Assembly (NCBI RefSeq): GCF_040183065.1
Contig: NC_091119.1
Location: 67,776,392 to 67,840,391 of the forward strand
DNA: 64,000 nt
Origin: Periplaneta americana
Lineage: Eukaryota > Arthropoda > Insecta > Blattodea > Blattidae
Direction of reading: 5' to 3'
Shown: piece after piece, positions 1 through 10,620 of the stretch
Position numbering within the stretch: position 1 is the first letter of the stretch
How the letters are laid out: every line of letters begins with the position of its first letter
Notes under the pieces: generated by a model
Told to the model about the DNA's origin: nothing
Seen by the model: only the letters and a program-made list of their open reading frames with translations
The model's database searches: none
Program-made: the position numbers and the translations under genes

Positions 1-60
1 AAGAAGAGTCCAAATAATGGTGCATCACAAAGAAAATACAGTATCTGTGATGAATATTTT

Positions 61-119
61 TCGGGCTGAGATGCCGTGGTCTACTGGTAGAATGGTAGAG
101 CACGACATCTCAGCCCGGA
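61..119. repeat. Short inverted repeat with tRNA-like head
   Basis: A 13-base arm at 61-73 is matched, with one mismatch, by its inverse at 106-118, around a ~32-base loop. The loop contains a stretch resembling a polymerase III A-box (tggtctactggtagaatgg). It could be the head of a tRNA-derived SINE or a small fold-back; no clear B-box follows, so the class is uncertain. Confidence 0.35.
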
Positions 120-499
120 AAAGCTTCATCCCAGACACCGGCTGTGGAAGAACACATTCTAAAATACAGTCTCTCTAGAGAATAAGTAATGAAGGATAAA
201 ACCGCTGCTACAGAGTTTAAAACAACAGAGTCTAATACAAATTTAAAATGTACCATTGGGACAGTTTTTAAATCTGTGTTCAACAGCAGTGGAAAATAAT
301 TTAATTTTTATGTTGTTCAGTATGCGAGGAACTGTATGCTCGTGCCACACGCCAAGCGAAAGCACAACCAATGCGCGAAAGCGGAAAAGCAGTAGAATGC
401 AACCAACTGGTGGGTTGATGTCAGTGCAGTGCGACGGGCTAGGAAGCGGCCATGTCAGGCAGCGTTGGTCTTGGGTCGGCTGGTCTTTTGACACTTGTG

Positions 500-832
500 G
501 ACTGGCAGTGATGAGCTGTGGGCTACCGCGTATTACTCTGATCGGTGATTCCACATCTGACCGAAGAGCAGGTCCAAAAACATAGGGATTTTGCTTGACC
601 TTTCTAACAAAATCCTTTTCTTCACTCTCTGTCAACTTCCTTGGTTTTCCCTTTCGGGGTTTATTAACTACAGACGAATTGAATTTGTATCTTTTAATTA
701 TACTTGCTATTGTTGATCTTGGTATTTCAGGTTTTTCTTTTTTCAGAAATTTTTTCGTTGAGAATTTTCTTCTTTATGTTACTGAATAACTCGCATTCTT
801 TCAGGGAGAGTTCTTTTTCTTGTTTTACTCAT
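500..832 (-). pseudogene. Tc1-like transposase N-terminal relic
   Basis: Read on the minus strand, an ATG at 832-830 opens a Tc1-type N-terminus (MSKTRKRTLPERMRVIQ), then a stop and several frame changes. Recognisable pieces are a helix-turn-helix-like stretch ending IASIIKRYKFNS, and a PRKLTE...EKDF.RKVKQNPYV segment typical of the paired-like domain of Tc1 transposases. Homology fades near 500, so only about the first 110 residues of a ~340-residue enzyme remain and the DDE domain is missing. The open frame at 635-243 on this strand starts within the relic but runs on into unrelated sequence. Family call by motif recognition; the relic is clearly inactive. Confidence 0.6.
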
Positions 833-1132
833 TTCGCTGCTGTTGCAGATGTTCAATCAAATATACTGTAGGTAACACATAAAACCCTTTGTTGACGCGA
901 ATACGACTAACTTCGATGTACACTTATTGAGAAAATGTCACAATTTTAGCCTAATACGAATTTCAAGAAGTCTCCACTAGCTGCTGTATATGCCAAAATG
1001 TAGCTGTGCTGTCGAGCATTGTGTAATCCTCTTGCAAATGAATAAGTGACGATCGTTATCCAATAAGTAACTAACATTATATGAATATTATAGTAGAAAA
1101 CTCTCTTTCAGAACAAAATCTCAAAGATGTGC

Positions 1133-1173
<41 letters not shown>

Positions 1174-2810
1174 TTATTTTAACTCTCAGAGTTAAGGTCA
1201 TTCGGCTTTCTCTTGCACTCAACCAGTATGATACAAAATTACTACATTGCTCTATAAAGAGACGTAGTCTCAAATACACTTTTAGACTCGTATGTAATTA
1301 ATCACTAATCCCACAATTTTTTAGCTATCCATCTGAAATTTGGTACAGATATTTACAATTACTGACTCTATTATGATATATAATTACAAACCTTATCATG
1401 TCAGGAAGCCTAATTACGAACCCACCCAATCTAACCTAATATCACAAAATATAAGGAACATTTTCTCATGATCTATTAAAGATATGTTTCTCAAATTTTG
1501 TACACATTTGCTCCACATTATACGTGACAAATCCCTGCAGACAGAATTTTAAAACTTCAATTGGTTTTTTGAAAATAAATTAAAAAATGTAGTATTTAAA
1601 TATATAGGGTATATATTGCTTTACCAAAGTAAAGTTCTTTAAATATCCATCTAAAAAGTAATTTTCTGCAGGAAAATTTGCATTATGCAATAATAAAGTA
1701 GTGTGCAAATTTTCATTACTTATCTCAAATAGTTTTTGATAAAATGTTCCTTCTTCATTGAAAATTGAGTACTGCGGGTAACAAGTCGTAAAGTTTGAAT
1801 ATGCATGCCACATGATTAATTATTTTGTTACGTCTTGTGACCCATAAGAACAACAGGCACTGTTTACAATGCAAGAAAGAATAATGATAAATCAATTATT
1901 CTAAATCCTGAAAAAGAAGAATTTTTACAATTATTTTCTAGTCCAAGTGCCTCTCCAATCTTTTTTCTAGAACCATTCTGTGGCTCTTCTTGATTACTAC
2001 ATTTGACTAACATTTGGGCCGTAAAGTTTTGTGGTGAGATTCCCAACACTATGTAATACTTTTAGAAAATGTGATTTTTAGTCAGTCTGGACCTACATCT
2101 CCCCTTAATAACAATAAGCCGAATATAGTAAAAATATTATACAATAAAAATCTCTAATAAAAAAGTAACAAAAATACAAAATAATAAAACAAAAGTAATT
2201 TCAGTCAATTACCGAAATTCTGTGGATACCCCTGTCACTATTTTATTCAAGAAAGTTACTGACTTCGGTTTATGTTGCACAATTTAAGTTCAGTATAACA
2301 TTCGCCGGATTGAGATTGTATTACAAAGATATTTATTGGTTTCTTCCGTTCGTCGCTATGGTAGTATGTCATGATTATGTTTGGTAATAAATAGACTCGA
2401 ACAAGATTCTGGGAAGATAGTACAGTAAAATGTAATCAATTTACAGCACGAAGCTTTCTTATTTTATTGTACTAGATTGTGTAATGGGGAACTAAAACAG
2501 TTTTACTAGCGTTCGTTTTAAAAAATGAAAGGAACTTTATTCCGTAACATGCATTACGTAAAATGAGTTCTGTTTATAGGAAGTTTAGGTATGACCAAGC
2601 ACTAAAAATTCCTGACATCGCTCCAAATAATAAGAAAATTCACAGCGCAATATGTTCTTTCTAATAACATTTCTTATTTAACATTTGCAATCTTTTTCCT
2701 TTATATTCAGCAAGAAGCGTCGGCCGAGTTGTATGCAGCGGCTGTCACGTAACTAGGGTCTTAAGTAAAGAATTTCATTAGAATGCTCGTTACGAGTACT
2801 CAAAAATCTT
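833..2810. other. No gene recognised; AT-rich intergenic DNA
   Basis: Apart from an (AAT)n microsatellite at about 1132-1174 I see no gene here. The 77-codon minus frame at 1813-1580 and the 61-codon frame at 2049-1864 match nothing I recognise and have the composition of chance AT-rich frames. Confidence 0.5.
1132..1174. repeat. (AAT)n microsatellite
   Basis: About 14 near-perfect copies of AAT. No LINE or SINE body is evident beside it. Confidence 0.9.
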
Positions 2811-3055
2811 ATGATATGATACGATGTGATGTGTGATGTGATATGATATGATATATGATACGATACGATATGATATGGTATGATATGATATATGATATGA
2901 TATGATATGATATGATATGATATGATATGATATGATATGATATGATATGATATGATATGATACGATACGATACCATAAGATATGATATATAGGCTTATAT
3001 TATATGGTATGGTATATGATATGATTTGATATATATGATATGGTACATATAAGCC
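2810..3055. repeat. TGATA pentanucleotide satellite block
   Basis: Long run built on TGATA/GATAT with occasional C, G and indel variants. The centre (about 2884-2960) is almost perfect and the flanks are degenerate, as expected for replication-slippage expansion with older edges. Confidence 0.93.
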
Positions 3056-3331
3056 TACGTATGTATTTCAACATATTCGGTCCTGCTAACCCTTCACATT
3101 TCTGTATTCGGGCCAGCATTCCCTTACACTATCCACAGCTTAAAACACAGACGAATCGTGACCTCAATACCTGCTCATAACGATGTCTTTCATGTCCTTT
3201 CATTTTCACTTATTACTTCTTCTAATTAATTAAACTACTTCTCTTCTCTTATTCTCATCTACACTAATAAAAAGGCTTGCGTTATTACTGCAATCTGCTA
3301 AGTTAGCAGGCTGTGGTCAATCACGTCTAAA

Positions 3332-3520
3332 GGCTGGTTCACAATAAACCGGGAACGGAAAACGACAAAGAGAACAAGAGCGGAAATAATGTTAAATATA
3401 TGTATTTAAATTTGAGCATTCATAATTAAGTATTGTGAATACTCACATTTAAATTAATTTATTTTAACATTATTTCAGTTCTCGTTCTCGTTTCTGTTCC
3501 CGGTTTATTGTGAACCAGCC
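3332..3520. mobile_element. PIF/Harbinger-like MITE, copy 1
   Basis: A 189-base element with no coding capacity. It begins AGGCTGGTTCACAATAAACC and ends with the inverse of that sequence; the inverted arms continue imperfectly for most of each half. It is flanked by TAA on both sides (3329-3331 and 3521-3523), the 3-bp TWA duplication characteristic of PIF/Harbinger elements. A related copy lies at 27413-27633. Confidence 0.75.
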
Positions 3521-3559
3521 TTAACTCGTCTCGCTGCTCAATGTGAAATGTGCAAAATA

Positions 3560-3800
3560 TTATAGAAAATGAATAAAATGTAGACGTTTCAGAAAAAATA
3601 AACAAATTTAACCTTCTAACATGTATTTTCTTAATTCCGCTACATTATGCAGAAGTTTCAAAGAAAGTATACAAATTTAACCTTCTAACATGAATTTTTT
3701 TTCAATTCCGCTACATTTAGGTGGGTTTTCGATTTTCTCCACTACGCCTCCCGAAGTCTCAAATTCCGCTACGCGTAGCGGAATTCCGCTACAGTTGGGC
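3560..3800. repeat. Short tandem duplication ending in a 24-bp perfect palindrome
   Basis: The phrase acaaatttaaccttctaaca recurs at about 3603 and 3671, each followed by an 'attccgctaca' phrase, so a ~68-base unit is duplicated. The 'attccgct' phrase then appears in both orientations around an exact 24-base palindrome at 3762-3785, centred on ACGCGT. Function unknown; a fold-back TE end is possible. Confidence 0.6.
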
Positions 3801-4287
3801 ACACTTAACAGCGTTTCTCTTGGATACAGTCTTCTTCTCTCCATTCTCTCCACATGTTGTTTCCAGATTATTATGTATTGTTATAGGCCTACTTTGTAAT
3901 TCATTGACTACAAGGAACTAGTTTCATAAGTTGATGGAATTTACGACTCAATATATATCTTATATTTCAACATGACGCCCCTAATAATGTACCTCCATTA
4001 AGAAAGAAAAAACCGTACCGTAGGAAGAGCTGCAACAAACGCATCTTTGCTCGATATTCGTTAAGCGGTAGGTTGAAGGCAATCAGGAAGAGTAAGACCC
4101 AAGGAAATAATGATACTAATGGGCACGTAACGAACCTGAACGCACGCCTGTAACGGATATATGGCACACTACGGATTTCACAGCTGGAATTGTGAATTCT
4201 CCTCTTTCCTGTTTTAATCTATTTACAACAGATAATTATTTTCCGGCAGGATTAACTTTCTCGCAAATACTTGGAAACATCGTCAAT

Positions 4288-4298
4288 TTCTTCTTCTT

Positions 4299-4328
<30 letters not shown>
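4288..4328. repeat. (TTC)n microsatellite
   Basis: About 13 perfect TTC units. Two other (TTC)n runs in this window (16770-16834, 48454-48479) sit at or near LINE-like 3' ends; no LINE body is evident here. Confidence 0.9.
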
Positions 4329-4329
<1 letters not shown>

Positions 4330-5027
4330 ATCACGGTATATAAGGAGACGGATATCATCGTTTCCTCGACCTTCCAGAATCACTTCTTTCTTTTAGCCTG
4401 TATTCCAACGTAATTTTTGGGTCTCGTGCATTTTATATATGGTAGGTCAGGTTCAATCTGGTGCTCCTTACATTAATTTATTTTAAAAGTGATATAGTTT
4501 TCATTTTAGTACTTGAAAATATAAAAGTCTTCTTTGCCATTATCATCATATACAGAGTGTAAGGACACAGTATAGAGAACATACAGTAAAGACACCTAAG
4601 CCATTTCGTGGGAACAAATTCTGAGTGCGCATGTCACGAAACTTGGTGTATTATCTGGAACCTCCATCAGATGGATCTCAATCTATGACAGGCTGGCATA
4701 ATTTAATATTAACTGAAACATTCATTACTCATCTTTTAACAATTTTAAAGACATGAGGCAAAGGAATGGCAATATAACCATAATAATAATTACTTCCGTA
4801 TGCAATCATCATGAAAATATTCACTAATTGACGCTAACGTTCAAGTCACTGTTTGAGTCATATGTTGGTAAAATTGATCCAAGTAGAACATAAAACATCA
4901 TGGCGTCCGTTGCTGTGAAGTGCGAACATGAACGTCAACAATGAATATAAGTATTTTGACTTCCTAGCGACATAATACTAATGATAGATAATATACATAC
5001 AAGATTATTCTTATTACTGACCAATAT

Positions 5028-5094
5028 AATAAATAAATAAATAAGTAAATAAATAAATAAATAAATAAATGAATAAATAAATAAATAAATAAAT
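5028..5094. repeat. (AAAT)n microsatellite
   Basis: About 16 AAAT units with single-base interruptions. Confidence 0.9.
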
Positions 5095-5652
5095 ATTTTA
5101 CTAATATTTTGATAGTGGTTTGATACTAGCGACATAGTTGGATTCATTGAGAACTAGACCTTACTGAGCTTGAATTTAGTACCAACAACATCAACGGTGC
5201 CGACAAGAGTTGTCCCTACTGATTCTTCTTATACTGTGGTAAGGGTATAGATGCCGTCCTTTTCACAGTCATCGCGGACGACCTATAGGATCAAAAAATG
5301 TCCATACAACATATGGTCAAAAGTTGATAGTTTCCCCCCCACCCCAAAAAAAATGTTTCTTCTCTTATTTTATTCGCGTTATACTGCTTATATCGTTAGT
5401 AAAATTATGAAAACAATTACATCAATAGGTACATCTAGCAAAGGGTTAATATTAGTTTAAATATATATTTGTGTGTTCTATTACGTTTTCGTGAAATTAA
5501 ATAAAAATGCATGCTTAAATTTGTTAATATTCTGGTGTGAGAGACGTGGCAACGTGTTGAGCAGGCAGTACTCTGCACAGACGAACGTAAATAGGATCAG
5601 CTGAGTTCTCCCTGTCCATAGGTCTACTGCCGAGCGGATAACAGTTCAGTAC

Positions 5653-5845
5653 AGGGTATTCGATAAACAACTTACAATGTCATTCACAGTTTAGAAATAT
5701 CATATGTTATTAATTTATGGAGAAAGTCGTCGTAATTCAAGTGAAGCAAGAAGATGTACCGTCAATGTTTTCCGCAATGAAGGTTACCTAATCGGCGAAC
5801 TTTTGTAGTAGTTTCTCAACGATTATTAGAAACTAAGAGTCCCTT
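5653..5845 (+). pseudogene. Mariner-like (DUF4817-type) transposase N-terminal relic
   Basis: A start codon at 5677 (MSFTV) is followed by a stop and then HMLLIYGESRRNSSEA, the N-terminal helix-turn-helix of a mariner-like family common in arthropods. After one frame shift the reading continues as RLPNRRTFVVVSQRLLET, also typical of that domain. The phrase TACAGGGTATTC at about 5653 could be the terminal repeat with its TA target. Only ~55 of about 370 residues remain and no catalytic motif is present. Confidence 0.5.
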
Positions 5846-6136
5846 ACTCCGTTTCGAAAATCACACAAACAGAAATATCTTTAAAAATAAAAATGGACCA
5901 ATATTGCCAATTTGTTAAATAAAATGGAAATTTACCATAACATTCTATTAATGAGATTGAAAGTTTGTATTTGCTGTTCGTTTTACGTAAACAAAGGTCC
6001 GCCCCTGCATTAGAACAGAGGATCTGTTTCGTACCGGTATGTCTGTATCCACTTGAGCTGTACCGTGTACTTGTAAACTCCCTCCTCTCCATCCAGCAAC
6101 GTTGCCAACGCCTAATATTGTAAACTTTAATAATTA

Positions 6137-6720
6137 AGCCGGTTTCAGACTGTGCTTGTTTTCTTGCGTGTTTCCTTGCTGGCTAGCAAGCTGGGTTCCG
6201 TGGTGGATAGGATGCTGGCTTCCGTGTTGTCTACGGTAATGGTTGTTGTTCTCACGGAGCTGGCTCTTTTCACAGTTCACATTGGAAAATCATCTGCTGT
6301 TTCGTCTGTTGCCAACACTCATGGTCAAAAAGAAACTGAACCGTGAGTGGAAAACAACTACAGTCCTACATTAACAATAGGAAATGTTGCAATAAGGTAC
6401 TTAAGCCATAAGTGAAAAATAGCCAAAGTCCGATATTTAATTGCTTTTTCTTAGAAACTAAAGACTATAGAAAAACAGGTTTAGTTGGAAAACAACGAAC
6501 ATGGCGACATGGTTTCAGTGGTGATACTTTATCATCATCTTTGGTTCCAGCCTGCAAACCATCACGAAAAACAGCAAGGAACCTACCCTCGAAATCCAGC
6601 AAGCTAGCCATCAAACGAGCCACCAGAGCGCATTGCTTCCAGCAAGTGTGCACGCAGACTAGCCATCAGCGCAGCTACCTTGGAATCCATCACAGAAACA
6701 CGCACCGTCTGAATCGGGCT
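6137..6720. mobile_element. PIF/Harbinger-like MITE, 584 bp
   Basis: Left end AGCCGGTTTCAGACTGTG is matched at the right end by the inverse of AGCCCGATTCAGACGGTG. The element is flanked by TTA at 6134-6136 and 6721-6723, a 3-bp TWA duplication as in PIF/Harbinger. The arms carry repeated GCTAGC-containing motifs in both orientations, which could be subterminal transposase-binding sites. Open frames inside it show no transposase similarity, so I treat it as non-autonomous. Confidence 0.7.
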
Positions 6721-6723
6721 TTA

Positions 6724-7510
6724 GTTAAATATTGCAATTAGAAAAAAATTGTGAGGACATTTTTTCTTCCATATGACATGAACAATCATCAGTTAAAATA
6801 ATGGCACTTATATCCTTAAACCCTGTATATTTTTTTTTATTTTAGCATGTATTAAGCTCAAGTCTGATATCAAGATCTAATTAAAATGTTCATTAACTGC
6901 TTTACATCGAAATCTAGAATAATTCATTCGAAGCATGTGATTTTTCTGTTCAAAACAGTCGTCTTTAATGTAGTAAGGCCTATTTACCATATTTTACATT
7001 TGATCTGAGATTCGCGGGTTCAGATTTGATTGATTAAACCCTCGGCATTATTTTTCAGGGCAAGGAAGTGAAGTGGAAAGCTCATATTGTAGATTTTGGG
7101 CACGTAAAGGAGCCTGTTCATCAATGATATATATCCCAGTCATAATATAGCGAGTATTTCTTGCCCACGTCATTACTCCAAAAAGTAAAGGGCCGTATGT
7201 GTACCTGAAGAATGCGTCTGTTTCTCCTACACTCCTCTCGCAGTCCATTCGTAACCATCAACTTCACTGTTCAGCCTGCATTAAGCTGTTCCAAAGAGCT
7301 GGAGAATGCATGTGGTATAGCAGCGCCGATTATGTTCGTCGCTAGTGACCAAGCCGTGCCGAGCCATTTGAAATAAAAGAGAAGTGATATGTTGCTAGTA
7401 AAATTCCTAATTATATTATTTAAGAACTGACTGTAGGAGTCAAGTGCAAGGTTGAGTGAGTATAGTGGCGGTTTTTGAATGCACTAAAATAAAATACAAA
7501 TTTTGAAAGG
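6724..7510. other. No gene recognised
   Basis: AT-rich DNA without recognisable coding or repeat structure. The 66-codon minus frame at 7248-7048 has no motif I know. Confidence 0.45.
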
Positions 7511-7772
7511 TCGGCCGGATAAGTCAGTTTGTAGAGCAACTGGCTAGACTGGGGTTCGATCCCGGGTGATGAGATTTTTCAGTTGCCAAAACTTCCAGAA
7601 CGGTCTCAAGGTTCATTCACTCTCCCATAAAATTGAGTAGCGGGTCTTTCCCCATGGGTAAAAAGGCGATCGGAGCGTGGTGTCAACCACACCACCTCAT
7701 TCTAGTGTCGAGGTCAAGAAAGCATGATTCTCTACCTCCATGTCTCCAAGTGTCTTTATGGCATGATAGGAG
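7511..7772 (+). mobile_element. tRNA-derived SINE, family 1
   Basis: Begins with a tRNA-like head: A-box-like TAAGTCAGTTTGTAGAGC, then a good B-box GGTTCGATCCC at about 7553-7563. A non-tRNA body of ~200 bases follows. There is no intact acceptor stem, so it is not a tRNA gene. Target-site duplications were not resolved, and the 3' boundary is approximate. Confidence 0.65.
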
Positions 7773-8730
7773 AAATATGATGTGGTCCAGAGAATATTCT
7801 CCGTAGCGGTATTAATAATTTTATTGTGGCCGCTTTACAATTAAATTTTTAATCCAGGAGAAGTAATTCGTTTTTTACGAAAGTACTCACAGTGGACATA
7901 AGTCATATTATAAGGGCCACGAACAATGTACTATCATGTTGGCGACATTGTGTAATTGGTTGTCATCTCAAAGGCACGGTTCAAAGTCTCTACACCAATT
8001 GTCTAGTTTAGCTGCTGTTCCTTCTACAAGGATTTCAAATAGATCTCTCCATGTACTTTTTCCCTGTTTAATGGGACTAATTTGTCAAGCTTTTACTTAT
8101 GTTTTTCCTACAAAACTGCTACAAAATTAGTATTTTCCAGTGTGATTGTCTCCGTTTTATTTGGAGTCCTGCAATGTTTTATAACAGTTTCACTGACGTC
8201 TACGACACAGTCATCTTCTACACGTAGCCCTACATGTGCTACATGCCGGAGTCCAATCAAAATAGAGTAAATTTGATGATGCCTCGATGTCTACACACAA
8301 TACAATAATTTTGTAACATTTTTGAGGAATCAAAATTAAGACTTTTTTATTAGCCGTAATTATCCGGAAGTACGCAATAACTAATAGCAGGAATGAATAT
8401 AGAAAAAATAGAATAATGCTGATGTACTGAGCCAAAACAGCCAGAGAACTAAACCTCAAAATTAATTATCGATGTAGTACTTTCTATTTGACAATATTAT
8501 TACTATTGCTATTAATGTGCTAGTGTTTTAATGATACGGAAGTAGCAAAGTGTCGATAATTGTAACCCCCACATTTTAAAGGGAAACCATGCTTCTAATG
8601 TAAGACAATAACCTAAATATTTAGAGCAAACCTTAAAAAATTATTAACTCGTGGTATGGATGTTATGGACCTGAGGTGGAAGATGGGGCAAACTCAAACG
8701 CATTTAGGCCGATGGTGTGGGTCCAATGTA
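7773..8730. other. No gene recognised
   Basis: Several 60-85 codon frames occur, for example 7936-8130 plus and 8459-8211 minus, but they overlap in different frames and match nothing I recognise. I see no repeat structure. Confidence 0.4.
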
Positions 8731-9730
8731 TCTATTTACTTACTTACAAATGGCTTTTAAGGAACCCGGAGGTTCATTGCCGCCCTCACATAAGCCCGCC
8801 ATCGGCCCCTATCCTGTGCAAGATTAATCCAATCTCCATCATCATATCCCACCGCCCTCAAATCCATTTTAATATTATCCTCTCATCTACGTCTCGGTCT
8901 CCCCAAAGGTCTTTTTCCATTCGGCCACCCAATTAACACTCTATATGCATTTCTGAATTCGTCCATACGTGCTACATGCCCTGACCATCTCAAAGGTCTG
9001 GATTTAATGTTCCTAATTATGTCAGGTGAAGAACACAATGCGTGCAGTTCCGCGTTCTGTAACTTTCTCCATTCTCCTGTAACTTCATCCCTCTTAGCCC
9101 CAAATATTTTCCTAAGAACCTTATTCTCAAACATCCTCAATCTCTATCTCTCTCTCAAAGTTAGAGTCAAAGTTTCACAACCATACAGAACAACCGGTAA
9201 TATAATTGTTTTATAAATTCTACCTTCAAGATTTTTGACAGCAGACTAAATGACAAAAGCTTCTCAACCGAATATATTTTTTACTTCGTTATTTAACGAC
9301 GCTATATCAACTACGAGGTAATTTAGCGTCGATGACATTGGTGATAGCGAGATGATATTCGGCGAGATGAAGCCGAGGATTCGCCATAGATTACCTGACA
9401 TTTGCCTTACGGTTGGGAAAAACCTCGGAAAAAATCCAACCAGGTAATCAGCCCAAACGGGAATCGAACCCGCGCCCGAGCTTAACTCCGGATCGGCAGG
9501 CAAGCGCCTTAACCGACCGAGCTACGTCGGTGGCTACCGAATAATAACAGGCATTTTCCATAGTTATCCTGCGTTTAATTTCCTCCCGAGTGTCATTTAT
9601 ATTTGTTACTGTTGCTCCAAGATATTTGAATTTTTCCATCTCTTCGAAGGATAAATCTCCAACTTTTATATTTCCATTTCGTACAATATTCTGGTCACGT
9701 GACATAATCATATACTTTGTCTACTACCTT
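8731..9730 (-). pseudogene. RTE-like LINE, 5'-truncated 3' end of ORF2
   Basis: Minus-strand reading gives, in order, SRDQNIVRNGNIKVGDLSFE, FKYLGATVTN, ENACYYSV, then after a SINE insertion EKLLS, and FENKVLRKIFGAKRDEVTGE...GHVARMDEFRNAYRVL...GKRPLGRPRRR. This is the thumb and C-terminal region of an insect endonuclease-reverse transcriptase; assignment to the RTE clade is inference. At least two frame shifts interrupt it. The 3' end has a (GTAA)n-type tail near 8733-8748 and there is no poly(A). A copy of the same 3' end lies at 51737-51940 on the plus strand. The catalytic palm (YADD-type) lies upstream of the truncation and is missing. Confidence 0.85.
9275..9535 (-). mobile_element. tRNA-derived SINE inserted in LINE
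   Basis: On the minus strand it starts GCCACCGACGTAGCTCGGTC (A-box-like), with B-box GGTTCGATTCC at about 9462-9452, and ends near AAAATATATTCGG. It is flanked by an 8-bp duplication, accgaata, at 9267-9274 and 9536-9543. Removing the insert and one duplication restores the LINE phrase ENACYYSVEKLLS across the junction, which confirms both boundaries. Confidence 0.9.
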
Positions 9731-9948
9731 CAAAATTTGTATGTAGTCGAGCGCAAGCGAGTTTCATAATTTTCATACGAGCGTCTTAGTTACTATTATA
9801 GGCAAGTTTCATACGACTTTTTATGCTCGACCATATTTCTAACTTGAAATTATTCATAAGTATTCATGTTATTGTTATCTAAGTGAGAAGCGGAACTGAC
9901 CTTGTGCAATACCTCGTAAACTGTGAGATGTGCGCAGACGCGAAAGTA

Positions 9949-10615
9949 CAGTGAAATCCCGATTATCCGTCATCCTATTAATCGATTGTCGGATTATCCG
10001 ACTGTATTTCTTTCGCTTTTTTTTACTACAGAAATATATGAAGTTCTGTACATTATATTAGCACTTTATTTTTTCTAGAGAGGTTTATTATAAGTCTTTG
10101 CCCTTACACAGTATGGTCTATTGTTAATTGTTCAAGTTGTTGTACTGTAGAACTTCTATATAAAATGTCTTCCACGGGTATCAAAAGAAATCGTGTTGTA
10201 CTAAGTATCAAAAAGTGCAAACAGAGTGGTTTGTGGAACGAGAAACTGTGACTTATCTCAGAATATGGGATTGGAATCACAACTGTATGCAATTTAATAA
10301 AAATCTAGGATAAAGTGAATAAAGTGCCGGTACGTAAATCCACAACATGAGATGTCCACTCTTCCTATCTTCCAACATAACAACCATTATAAGGAGTTTT
10401 CTTGCAACTTAACCCGTTGTTAACAATCAGACTTAAATCAGTGAAGTTCTGATCCACTACCTGGCGTATTCAATAAAAATCATAGAGGAGCTTACGAGAT
10501 TATAAGCATTATTAATTAAATTTACGAAAATCTTTTATAGTATGCATTATCCGATTTTTTCGATTAACCGCTCAGTACATCCCCTTCATTACCACGGATA
10601 ATAGAGGTTCTACTG
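9949..10615 (+). mobile_element. Pogo/Tigger-like DNA transposon, internally deleted
   Basis: Left end CAGTGAAATCCCGATTATCC and right end, inverted, CAGTAGAACCTCTATTATCC form terminal repeats with the CAGT start typical of pogo/Tigger elements. TA flanks both ends (9947-9948 and 10616-10617). At 667 bp it is far shorter than an autonomous 2-2.5 kb element, and it retains only the start of the transposase gene. Confidence 0.85.
10165..10320 (+). pseudogene. Pogo-like transposase N-terminus (CENP-B type HTH)
   Basis: ATG at 10165 starts MSSTGIKRNRVVLSIKKC, followed after a stop by LISEYGIGITTVCNLIK. This is the CENP-B N-terminal helix-turn-helix of pogo/Tigger transposases. Two in-frame stops are present, and similarity ends at the internal deletion near 10320; the DDE domain is absent. 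Confidence 0.75.
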
Positions 10616-10620
10616 TATTG

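Larger units (their letters stand above)
3801..5676. other. No gene recognised; two microsatellites
   Basis: Contains a (TTC)n run at about 4288-4328 and an (AAAT)n run at about 5028-5094. The open frames over them translate to single-residue tracts and are artefacts. The rest is AT-rich with no motif I recognise. Confidence 0.5.

Noticed and set aside
1580..1813. 77-codon minus frame as a host gene
   Set aside because: AT-rich, no motif, no supporting splice or promoter signals; frames of this size are expected by chance in 64 kb.
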